A DNA stretch of 6,114 nt, from positions 1-6,114 of the forward strand of contig JABMRZ010000515.1 in the NCBI GenBank assembly GCA_013202315.1. The letters are read 5' to 3'. This document shows positions 1 to 5,522 of this stretch, one piece after another (the first letter of the stretch is position 1; each line of letters starts with the position of its first letter). The notes under the pieces were generated by a model, which worked only from the letters and a program-made list of their open reading frames with translations, had not been told where the DNA came from and ran no database searches. The DNA comes from Candidatus Tariuqbacter arcticus. GTDB taxonomy: Bacteria > Electryoneota > Tariuqbacteria > Tariuqbacterales > Tariuqbacteraceae. The translations under genes and the position numbers were made by a program.

Positions 1-213
1 AAAATACGAAATACGAATATCGAAATTCGAAACAAATACGAAACACAAATATCAAAATACGAAACACAAATATCAAAATACGAAATACGAATATCGAAAT
101 TCGAAACAAATACGAAACATAAATATCAAAATACGAAATACGAATATCGAAATTCGAAACAAATACGAAATACGAATATCGAAATTCGAAACAAATACGA
201 AACACGAATACTA
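1..213. repeat. Heptamer-based AT-rich tandem repeat array (left arm)
   Basis: This non-coding array is built from two modules. A 32-base module occurs four times with no differences, at 2-33, 76-107, 129-160 and 161-192. A 21-base module occurs at 34-54, 55-75, 108-128 and 193-213, with a few substitutions in the last two copies. The 32-base module is itself four degenerate 7-mers (AAATACG, AAATACG, AATATCG, AAATTCG) plus AAAC, so its CG dinucleotides fall exactly every seven bases and its GC content is 9 of 32. Bases 13-28 of each module form a near-palindrome (CGAATATCGAAATTCG) centred on TCGA. There are no unique spacers, so it is not a CRISPR array. It lies just past the stop of the four-helix-bundle gene and is the partner of the inverted copy at 601-632. 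It may extend beyond position 1. Confidence 0.95.
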
Positions 214-226
214 AATTTTCAAAACA

Positions 227-592
227 TTATTCGCTCTTGCGTAGTATGGCGCCGAAAATATTCATTAGTTCCGTCGATTCTTGTTCTAATTCTTTTCGCG
301 TATTTTCCAGTTCCGGGTCGCTTTGCATATCTATCAACCTTAACCAATATCGACTTTCTTTAGCTTCTTTACGACAGATTTTAATTCTCATTATGAAGTC
401 CTTCTTGCTAAGCGCTTCATTAGCCTCAATATAGTTGGCGCCAACCGAACCGGACGACTTAATCAATTGTTTTCCATCTTCAATATTTGATAATGTCTTA
501 TGCAATTTTCTTACGAATGCCCTGACCTTTTTTGCGAATGAAAGCGTCCGATCTTCCAAATCATATTGTTTCGGATTTTGTGTTTTGGTCAT
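227..592 (-). CDS. Four-helix-bundle protein (23S rRNA intervening-sequence / S23 family)
   Basis: This 121-residue protein is mostly helical and charged. It carries the family's hallmark central block: SSGSVGANYIEANEALSKKD at residues 46-65, continuing as RIKICRKEAKESRYWL at 69-84. The length is typical of the family. Relatives occur inside 23S rRNA intervening sequences, as stand-alone genes, and as the Avd accessory proteins of diversity-generating retroelements. No rRNA or reverse transcriptase is seen here, so this is a stand-alone member. Its biochemical role is unknown; Avd-type relatives form pentameric, basic, nucleic-acid-binding barrels. The ATG at 590-592 is the only sensible start and has no Shine-Dalgarno sequence: its leader is the repeat at 601-634. 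Codons 4-9 (566-583) also contain the repeat motif (AAATCCGAAACAA), so the repeat contributes to the protein's N-terminus. It is visibly more AT-rich than the operon genes. Confidence 0.9.
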   Translation of the reverse strand: MTKTQNPKQYDLEDRTLSFAKKVRAFVRKLHKTLSNIEDGKQLIKSSGSVGANYIEANEALSKKDFIMRIKICRKEAKESRYWLRLIDMQSDPELENTRKELEQESTELMNIFGAILRKSE

Positions 593-600
593 TTGAATTT

Positions 601-634
601 GTTTCGGATTTCGAGTTTCGGATTTCGGATTTTA
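601..634. repeat. Inverted copy of the heptamer repeat (right arm)
   Basis: Read on the minus strand this is AAATCCG, AAATCCG, AAACTCG, AAATCCG, AAAC, the same heptamer plan as the left array. Bases 601-632 match the reverse complement of the 32-base left module at 27 of 32 positions, without gaps. Both arms read inward toward the four-helix gene, so they are imperfect inverted repeats around it. The first repeat bases are also part of the PHP gene's TAA stop codon (632-634), so there is no ordinary spacer between that gene and the repeat. A transcript through the cassette could pair the two arms, with the gene in the loop. Confidence 0.85.
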
Positions 635-1366
635 GATAATTGCTCTTCCCCCTTCCCCCTTCAGCGCCATTCTGAGCTCTATAAAGGACGCTTCTTCCAA
701 TAAAAAGACCGTTGTTCCCTTGCCAATATCATCCAGATAATGAGCGTCGGAGGAACAGAGGAAGGGATAATTCCGATATTCGCTGAATTTCAATCGAGCT
801 TCATTTAATTTCATTCTGGGAGAAATTTCCAGCGCGTCCAATTCCAATCCAGGGGGAATGAATCCTAACTGTCCGATGATGCCGAATCCTTCCCGGTCGA
901 TGTGAGCGGCGATTGCCAGTCCGTTCAAGGAGTGAATAGCGTCGACTATCTTTTCAACGGAAAGGTTACCGGCTCCGATCAACAACTTTTGATTGAACCT
1001 CAATACCTCCCCTTCAGCATTCACCACCACCTGCATTCCAAAGACCTTTTCATCGTTTTCTCCCTCCAGGTTTTGGTAGATAATCGCTTGCAGTTTAAGA
1101 GCGTTTTCAGCATTTTCAAAGAGCGCGATTATATGGACTTCTTCTTTCGATGTAACTTCGATTCCGGGGAAGACCGTCACTCCTTTGCCTTCCGATGCTT
1201 CAATCACTGCCGCCGTATTCTCGGAAGAATTGTGATCGCAGATGGCGATGATATCGATTCTCCGGTCCACAGCTTCCTTCACAATTCCTCGCGGCGACAT
1301 ACCCAAATCCCCGCAGGGTGAGAGGCAGGTGTGGATGTGGAGGTCTGCTTTGAATTCCTTCAGCAT
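632..1366 (-). CDS. PHP-domain metal-dependent phosphoesterase-like protein
   Basis: This 244-residue protein has the PHP (polymerase and histidinol phosphatase) metal-binding motifs in order: DLHIHT (H10, H12), ICDHN (D44, H45), PGIEVTS (E70), the EEVHI histidine (H78), AAHIDR (H155) and SSDAH near 206-210. All metal ligands expected of an active trinuclear PHP hydrolase appear present, so phosphoesterase activity is plausible, but the substrate cannot be read from sequence. Two cysteines, C14 and C18, follow the first motif. There is no signal peptide, so it is probably cytosolic. The ATG overlaps the stop of the upstream DRTGG-like gene by seven bases, with GGAGA immediately before it, suggesting translational coupling. 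It is the last gene of the operon before the repeat cassette. From memory, similar PHP proteins sit beside DRTGG and ATPase genes in [FeFe]-hydrogenase loci. Confidence 0.9.
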   Translation of the reverse strand: MLKEFKADLHIHTCLSPCGDLGMSPRGIVKEAVDRRIDIIAICDHNSSENTAAVIEASEGKGVTVFPGIEVTSKEEVHIIALFENAENALKLQAIIYQNLEGENDEKVFGMQVVVNAEGEVLRFNQKLLIGAGNLSVEKIVDAIHSLNGLAIAAHIDREGFGIIGQLGFIPPGLELDALEISPRMKLNEARLKFSEYRNYPFLCSSDAHYLDDIGKGTTVFLLEEASFIELRMALKGEGGRAII

Positions 1367-1695
1367 TCTCCGATTAACTTATACAACCTTCCCGCCACCT
1401 GAAATGTGGGAAGCTCGGTGGTCATAAGGGGGATTTGCTCCTCCTCCGCCTTCTTAAGGGTTTCTTCTTCCGGCTGGCGGCTGTTCACCAGGATGATGCC
1501 AGCGAGTTCCTTGAGGGTGGCTACCGCAATGATATTGGGATGAACCTGAAGAGTAATCCAAATGTTACCCTTTTCAGAATTACCAATCACATCGCTCAAG
1601 AGGTCGCTGACATAAGCCCCGGTAACTTCAGCGGTGAGCCCGCCGGATGTCTTCACCTCAAGGCCCAATTTATCAGCTATCGTTCCCAGAACCAA
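1360..1695 (-). CDS. DRTGG-domain-like regulatory protein (second copy)
   Basis: This 111-residue single-domain protein resembles the DRTGG domain (Pfam PF07085), which is also found between CBS domains in pyrophosphatases and in phosphotransacetylase-type proteins, where it is thought to be regulatory. Visible blocks are IADKLGLEVKT (6-16), VTGAYVSDLLSDV (24-36), WITLQVHPNIIAVATL (46-61) and IILVNSRQPEEET (67-79). The start is a TTG at 1693-1695. It places the first helix where the family normally begins and overlaps the CBS-ATPase gene by 23 bases, so translation is probably coupled. No in-frame ATG offers a better start. It shares its fold and part of its sequence with the gene at 2640-2996, but the middle segment differs clearly (WITLQVHPN here, LLTGLNNPQ there). 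This suggests two old, specialised paralogues rather than a recent duplication. The ligand is unknown. Confidence 0.8.
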   Translation of the reverse strand: MVLGTIADKLGLEVKTSGGLTAEVTGAYVSDLLSDVIGNSEKGNIWITLQVHPNIIAVATLKELAGIILVNSRQPEEETLKKAEEEQIPLMTTELPTFQVAGRLYKLIGEC

Positions 1696-2620
1696 GTTTC
1701 ATTTTCTCGTTTAAATTGAAGGTGATTTCGAGATGTGTTCCCTTGCCGACGGTGGAATCCAGATTCATTTGGTCGGAACACTTCTTAATGTTCGGCAAGC
1801 CCATCCCAGCGCCGAACCCTAATTCTCTGATCCAGTCCGGCGCCGTTGAGAAACCGGGCTGCATCGCCTTTTCGATATCTGGTATACCCGGCCCGGAATC
1901 CACTATATCGATCCTGATTTCTTGGGGAGTTATCCGGGCGGTGATTTGCCCCCCATCAGTGAAGACAACAATATTCATTTCAGCTTCATAAGTGGCGATT
2001 GCCACTCGGCGGATGACTTTAGAGGGCATCCCCATCCTTCTCAAGGTCTTTTTAAGTCCGCTGGATGTCTGCCCCGCTCGGTTAAAATCTTTGCTAATGA
2101 CTTTATATTGAAATATGAGTGTAGTTTTATCGGCAACGATGTCCTCGAAAAAATGGCTTGCCCGGTAGCGATGAATTTCTTCTGCATGGTATTCTATTTC
2201 TATCTTTTTAAGCAGTCCCCGAACGATATCACCCTTGGTGATGATTCCTACTAATTCTCCGCTCTCTCTGTCAATCACCGGAAATCGTCCATATCCGGTC
2301 CGGTCAAATTCTTCTACTGCTTGTACTAATGGCTCATTATTATACAGAGTCTTAATATTAATACTCATTCTGTCCTTTATGGGAATGTCGATTTCTCCTT
2401 CAGCCAGACATTTAATAAAATCCTCTATACTAACCAAACCGACCAGCCTGCCTTCATCTACAACCGGAACGCCGGAAATACGCTTTTCACGCAAAAGGTC
2501 CCGAAGCTCTATCATCAAGCTATGAGGACTCACCGAGATGATGTCTTTTGTCATAACTTGTTCTACCTTCATCTCATAGACCAATTCTTGAACCTTTGTA
2601 ATATCTCTTTCACCAATCAC
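1673..2620 (-). CDS. Tandem CBS domains fused to an anti-sigma-type (GHKL) ATPase
   Basis: Residues about 17-140 hold two CBS motifs: VMTKDIISVSPHS...RISGVPVVDEGRLVGLVS, then MSINIKTL...RFPVIDRESGELVGIITKGD. Together they make one Bateman module that usually binds adenine nucleotides. Residues about 165-303 form an RsbW/SpoIIAB-like HATPase: N-box (E212 to N216), DSGPGIPD (241-248), GFGAGMGLPNIKK (268-280) and GKGTHLEITF (292-301). All ATP-binding boxes are present, so it should bind ATP. There is no histidine-kinase phosphoacceptor domain, so a Ser/Thr kinase or anti-sigma-like switch controlled by adenylate state is the likeliest role; no STAS antagonist is seen here. The longest reading starts at a GTG (2618-2620) without a Shine-Dalgarno. 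The ATG at 2570-2572 (MKVEQVMTKD) fits CBS-protein N-termini better and is a serious alternative. It ends inside the next gene. Confidence 0.88.
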   Translation of the reverse strand: MIGERDITKVQELVYEMKVEQVMTKDIISVSPHSLMIELRDLLREKRISGVPVVDEGRLVGLVSIEDFIKCLAEGEIDIPIKDRMSINIKTLYNNEPLVQAVEEFDRTGYGRFPVIDRESGELVGIITKGDIVRGLLKKIEIEYHAEEIHRYRASHFFEDIVADKTTLIFQYKVISKDFNRAGQTSSGLKKTLRRMGMPSKVIRRVAIATYEAEMNIVVFTDGGQITARITPQEIRIDIVDSGPGIPDIEKAMQPGFSTAPDWIRELGFGAGMGLPNIKKCSDQMNLDSTVGKGTHLEITFNLNEKMKLGSGNDS

Positions 2621-2639
2621 GGAAGTACTCGCATAAGTA

Positions 2640-2996
2640 TTATTCTTTATATTCAGACCAGCCTACCAGTCCGTTTGTATACAATTTGCCGCAGGCATCG
2701 AACATGGGCAGAGAAGTGGTTAACAGAGTAATCTCATTTTCCCGGGCTAATGCGATTAATTCTTCACTGGGCTGCTTGCCCCGAACGAAGCAGACTACAC
2801 CCACATCGGACATTTCAGCAGTGCGGATTGCCTGAGGATTGTTAAGTCCGGTTAATAGAATTGCGCCGGGTTTTATAAACGCCAGCACATCGCTCATAAG
2901 ATCACATCCGCAGCCCGCCTTCACTTCACTATCCAAGTTTCTTTCACCCGTCAATACCCGGCAATCGAGAATCTTCACAATTTCCTTAACAGTCAT
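2640..2996 (-). CDS. DRTGG-domain-like regulatory protein (first copy)
   Basis: This 118-residue single-domain protein begins MTVKEIVKILDCRVLTG and shows the DRTGG-like blocks CGCDLMSDVLAF (29-40), AILLTGLNNPQAIRTAEM (45-62) and VCFVRGKQP (68-76). The reading frame is open from 3029, but the ATG at 2994-2996 is preferred because AAGAGG lies nine bases before it and the hdrA stop lies one base before it (TAA, T, ATG). It is unusual in having C12, C29, C31 and C69, with C29 and C31 inside the most conserved block, so redox or metal sensitivity is possible but unproven. Its position links the Hdr genes to the regulatory set: it follows hdrA directly and precedes the CBS-ATPase gene by 19 bases. 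No catalytic residues are recognised and the ligand is unknown. Confidence 0.82.
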   Translation of the reverse strand: MTVKEIVKILDCRVLTGERNLDSEVKAGCGCDLMSDVLAFIKPGAILLTGLNNPQAIRTAEMSDVGVVCFVRGKQPSEELIALARENEITLLTTSLPMFDACGKLYTNGLVGWSEYKE

Positions 2997-2997
2997 A

Positions 2998-3951
2998 TTA
3001 TTTAACCTCTTCGGGCAAGAGCCGGGCATCGGTAAGGGCGGTTAAATCGTGTTCCGGCGCAGGAGATTCAGGTTTGCATATTGTAGAAATTCTGCCTTCT
3101 TTAATAACCTTCCCGCCAAGGATTAACTTCCGGTCCAGGGGGAACGGCTGGCTGGGGCAGGCTTCATAACACATCCCGCAGCTGTTGCACAGATCGGGGT
3201 TAACATAGCGAGCCTTCTTACGAACCTTGATCTTAAAATTGCCGATATAGCCCTGCACATCCTCGACTTCAGCATAAGTCATAAGCCGGATGCGTGGATG
3301 ATTACTCACCGCGACCATCTTGGGAGTTAAAATACAGGCGGCGCAGTCCAGGGTGGGGAAGGTCTTGTCGAACATTGCCATATGCCCGCCGATGGACTCT
3401 TCTTTTTCCACCAGAAATACATCATATCCGGCGTCCGCCACCTGCAAAGCCGCTTCGATGCCGGCGATTCCACCGCCTAATATCATAACGCTTTTCCCCA
3501 CCGGCACCCGGCGCATCTCCAGCGGCTGGTGCAGAATAACCCGCGCGACCGCCCCCCGGATTAAGGCGTGCGCCTTCTGAGTCGCAGCCAGGGGGTCGAC
3601 GGTGACCCAGCTTACCTGTTCGCGGATGTTGACCATCTCAAAAAAGTATCGGTTCATTCCGCCCCGTTCCACCGCGGCACGAAATGTTATCTCATGCATA
3701 AGCGGACTGCAAGCCGCCACCACCACCCGATCTAATTTGTGTTCCTTGATGTCGTTGATGATGAGTTCCTGCCCGGGCTCGGCACACATAAACTTGTAAT
3801 CCTTTGACACCACCACATTGGGATGTTCCGACATCTTTTTGACGATCTGGACTACATCCACCATTTTCGATATGTTGGTACCGCAATGGCAAATATACAA
3901 GCCGACCCTGACGGGAATCTTGCCATTGCCGTTTTTCTTGTTATCACTCAT
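2998..3951 (-). CDS. hdrA: Short HdrA-like FAD/iron-sulfur subunit of heterodisulfide reductase family
   Basis: This 317-residue HdrA-like protein should take electrons onto FAD and pass them to HdrBC. The N-terminal domain (about 13-145) carries YICHCGTNIS (C21, C23), FMCAEPGQ (C56) and AACSPLMHE (C81). The flavin-binding Rossmann motif is ILGGGIAGIEAALQVADAG (157-175), followed by EKEESIGGHMA. TLDCAACILTPKM (C203, C206) resembles the HdrA cluster-binding segment. A [4Fe-4S] ferredoxin motif follows, CNSCGMCYEACP (C255, C258, C261, C265). Canonical HdrA is about 650 residues and continues into the rest of the flavin domain and more ferredoxin motifs. This protein stops about 50 residues after its first ferredoxin motif at a clean TAA, and the following DNA codes for another protein in full, so it is a stable short form or an old truncation. 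The ATG overlaps the hdrB stop (ATGA), with GGAGG seven bases upstream. Confidence 0.9.
   Translation of the reverse strand: MSDNKKNGNGKIPVRVGLYICHCGTNISKMVDVVQIVKKMSEHPNVVVSKDYKFMCAEPGQELIINDIKEHKLDRVVVAACSPLMHEITFRAAVERGGMNRYFFEMVNIREQVSWVTVDPLAATQKAHALIRGAVARVILHQPLEMRRVPVGKSVMILGGGIAGIEAALQVADAGYDVFLVEKEESIGGHMAMFDKTFPTLDCAACILTPKMVAVSNHPRIRLMTYAEVEDVQGYIGNFKIKVRKKARYVNPDLCNSCGMCYEACPSQPFPLDRKLILGGKVIKEGRISTICKPESPAPEHDLTALTDARLLPEEVK
3006..3011 (-). promoter_or_regulatory. Shine-Dalgarno that fixes the start of the first DRTGG-like gene
   Basis: On the minus strand AAGAGG lies inside the last codons of hdrA, nine bases before the ATG at 2994-2996. No comparable site precedes the earlier in-frame ATG at 3027-3029, which would add eleven residues unlike the family start. 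This site therefore supports the shorter protein and translation coupled to hdrA. Confidence 0.65.
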
Positions 3952-4835
3952 ACAGCTGCCTCCACTGCTTTGGGTTTCAGTTTTATCTTTGGCGCTTCGA
4001 TCAACAGGGTATCTATCCCTAATTTGGAAGGTTCAACACCGAGCGCGAGACCTACAAGCTGGCTGAAATACATAATCGGCATATTGTGTTTGAGGTTGTA
4101 TCGACGATTAATCTGAGCTTGGTATGATTCAAGATTCATCTGGCACAGCGGACAGGTCGTTACTATAACATCGGCGCCATTATCTTCCGCGCACTTTAAA
4201 AGGTGGTTGTTCAGATTGAGGGCGATTTCTTCAAAAGTGGTCATTAGCATCCCTCCGCAGCATCGAACCTTATCGGGATAGTCCACTACATCCGCTCCTA
4301 ATGCATCGAACAGCATATCCATAGTCTGAGGGTCGTCCATATCGTCAAAGTCGTATACCGGGCGGACAATCATACAGCCATAATAGGGAGCCACTTTCAA
4401 ACCTTCCAACTCAAAGCGGCATGACGCGCTAATCTTTTCAATCCCCACATCGTTCACCAGAATATCCAGCGGATGGCGCACCTCAACCATCTTGTCATAA
4501 GACAGCCCCCCCGCCTTCAGCGCTTCGTTGATTAACTTACGGGAGTGAATATTCCAGGTCATATGCCGATTGGTCTTGCGGAGGGTGGTGTAGCAGCTGC
4601 TGCAGGGAGCGCAGATATCCAAGCCCATATTCTGTGCGAGGGCGAGATTGCGGGCGCTCACCGCAAAACCGACTATCTTGTCCACCGACATATACATAGT
4701 CGCTCCGCAGCAGTTCCAATCTTCAATCTCGCGCAAACCGATGCTTAGGGTCTTGAATACCTCGCGTATAGACCAATCGTATGGTTTGCCGGTATTTTCC
4801 AGGCTGCACCCGGGGTAATAAGCGTATTCCATCAT
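3948..4835 (-). CDS. hdrB: HdrB-like heterodisulfide reductase subunit B (two CCG domains)
   Basis: This 295-residue protein matches HdrB in length and has both cysteine-rich CCG motifs complete: C10, C42-C43, C78 and C81 in the first half, and C154, C192-C193, C228 and C231 in the second. In methanogen HdrB these ten cysteines hold two non-cubane [4Fe-4S] clusters at which disulfides are reduced. A bacterium without coenzyme M or B would use another thiol or redox carrier, which cannot be named from sequence. There are no membrane segments; it is soluble and should dock to HdrC. The first ATG (4833-4835) overlaps the hdrC stop as ATGA. The next codon is also ATG, and GGAAGG at 4839-4844 is better spaced for it (six bases rather than three), so the true protein may be one residue shorter. 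The stop overlaps the hdrA start. Confidence 0.93.
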   Translation of the reverse strand: MMEYAYYPGCSLENTGKPYDWSIREVFKTLSIGLREIEDWNCCGATMYMSVDKIVGFAVSARNLALAQNMGLDICAPCSSCYTTLRKTNRHMTWNIHSRKLINEALKAGGLSYDKMVEVRHPLDILVNDVGIEKISASCRFELEGLKVAPYYGCMIVRPVYDFDDMDDPQTMDMLFDALGADVVDYPDKVRCCGGMLMTTFEEIALNLNNHLLKCAEDNGADVIVTTCPLCQMNLESYQAQINRRYNLKHNMPIMYFSQLVGLALGVEPSKLGIDTLLIEAPKIKLKPKAVEAAV

Positions 4836-5431
4836 ATACCTTCCTTTTCCAATTGATTAGCGCGGTCAATGATGGCGCGGATTTCCTTGACTTTCTTGAT
4901 GGACTGCGGACGCACTGAAATGCGCCCCTTTCGTATCATTGCGAGCCCAAAACCCGCGCTGGCGATGAGTTTCTTGGGATTGGCTTTCAAAAAATACCTA
5001 ATAGCCAGCCCTATCTCGAAATTGCGCCCATACTTGTAAATATTCGAAATGAAAGCCTTCGAAAGGGCGTAAGTTGGAAACTTGGGTGGGTAAATCTTCA
5101 TATCCATCGCCAGCCGCTTCAACGCGTAGATCAAATCGGTGACTAATATCCCCGATGGACAACGCACCCGGCAGGAATAACACGAGGCGCAAATCCAAAT
5201 GGTGCGGCTGTGAAGGATATCCTCCAAATGCCCGGCTCTGAAGAGAGCCACCACCTCCCGTGGAGTGATATCCATCATATAAGAAACCGGGCAGGTGCCG
5301 GTGCAGGTGCCGCATTGAATGCAGTTTTGAATCTTCTCCCCGCGCGGAATGCTTTTTACCTGCTCCCAGAAAGCGGCGCGCAATTCCGCTTCACGCTTGG
5401 GAACAGGCTCAGTGAAAGTTCTTGTAATCAT
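4832..5431 (-). CDS. hdrC: HdrC-like subunit with two [4Fe-4S] cluster motifs
   Basis: This 199-residue protein has two classical ferredoxin motifs: CIQCGTCTGTCP (C37, C40, C43, C47) and CASCYSCRVRCP (C81, C84, C87, C91), in the CxxCxxCxxxCP pattern of HdrC. It should relay electrons between HdrA and HdrB in the cytosol. The segment between the motifs (ITPREVVALFRAGHLEDIL) is typical of HdrC and related electron-transfer subunits. The C-terminal 100 residues are basic and contain moderately hydrophobic stretches (around 130-160), but no clear transmembrane helix, unlike membrane HdrE-linked or DsrMK types. The ATG at 5429-5431 has AAGAGG four bases upstream. The gene is separated from the Crp-like gene by 91 bases, the largest gap in the operon, and overlaps hdrB by four bases. 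Confidence 0.92.
   Translation of the reverse strand: MITRTFTEPVPKREAELRAAFWEQVKSIPRGEKIQNCIQCGTCTGTCPVSYMMDITPREVVALFRAGHLEDILHSRTIWICASCYSCRVRCPSGILVTDLIYALKRLAMDMKIYPPKFPTYALSKAFISNIYKYGRNFEIGLAIRYFLKANPKKLIASAGFGLAMIRKGRISVRPQSIKKVKEIRAIIDRANQLEKEGI
4839..4844 (-). promoter_or_regulatory. Shine-Dalgarno serving two adjacent hdrB ATG codons
   Basis: GGAAGG on the minus strand lies three bases before the first ATG and six before the second in the ATGATGGAA start region of hdrB. Six bases is the more usual spacing, so initiation at the second ATG (4830-4832) is as likely as at the first, which forms the ATGA overlap with the hdrC stop. Confidence 0.55.
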
Positions 5432-5522
5432 ATAACCTCTTAAATCCGGCTTGAGTTAAGTAAGGTATTAAGATTGACGCACATTAATAAAACGCAGTCT
5501 CATTGCCGCTGTATTTTCCTTC
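5432..5522 (-). other. Intergenic gap between the Crp-like gene and hdrC
   Basis: This 91-base spacer is the only sizeable gap inside the operon. Apart from the hdrC Shine-Dalgarno (5436-5441), I see CTTAA twice, twelve bases apart, and no convincing sigma-70 promoter, terminator stem or riboswitch. It could hold an internal promoter that I cannot recognise. Confidence 0.4.

Noticed and set aside
1..213. Possible CRISPR array
   Set aside because: The repeats are directly adjacent and built from the same heptamers, with no unique spacers and no cas genes.
227..592. 23S rRNA intervening sequence or diversity-generating retroelement accessory (Avd)
   Set aside because: The protein family fits both, but no rRNA sequence flanks the gene and no reverse transcriptase, template repeat or variable repeat is visible.
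593..640. Rho-independent terminator after the PHP gene
   Set aside because: The sequence is an AT-rich repeat without a GC-rich stem followed by a T run; pairing is with the distant left arm instead.
902..1321. Plus-strand open frame of 139 codons
   Set aside because: It lies wholly opposite the PHP gene, whose metal-binding motifs prove the minus strand is coding; it has no family features of its own.
1647..2254. Plus-strand open frames opposite the CBS-ATPase gene
   Set aside because: They are low-complexity shadows of a gene with complete CBS and ATP-binding motifs on the other strand.
2640..3000. Frameshifted remainder of HdrA after its stop codon
   Set aside because: The region is fully occupied by an intact DRTGG-like gene with its own Shine-Dalgarno; no ferredoxin or flavin-domain motifs appear in other frames.
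3692..3892. Second minus-strand open frame inside hdrA
   Set aside because: It is a shifted frame within a gene whose cysteine and Rossmann motifs are all in the main frame.
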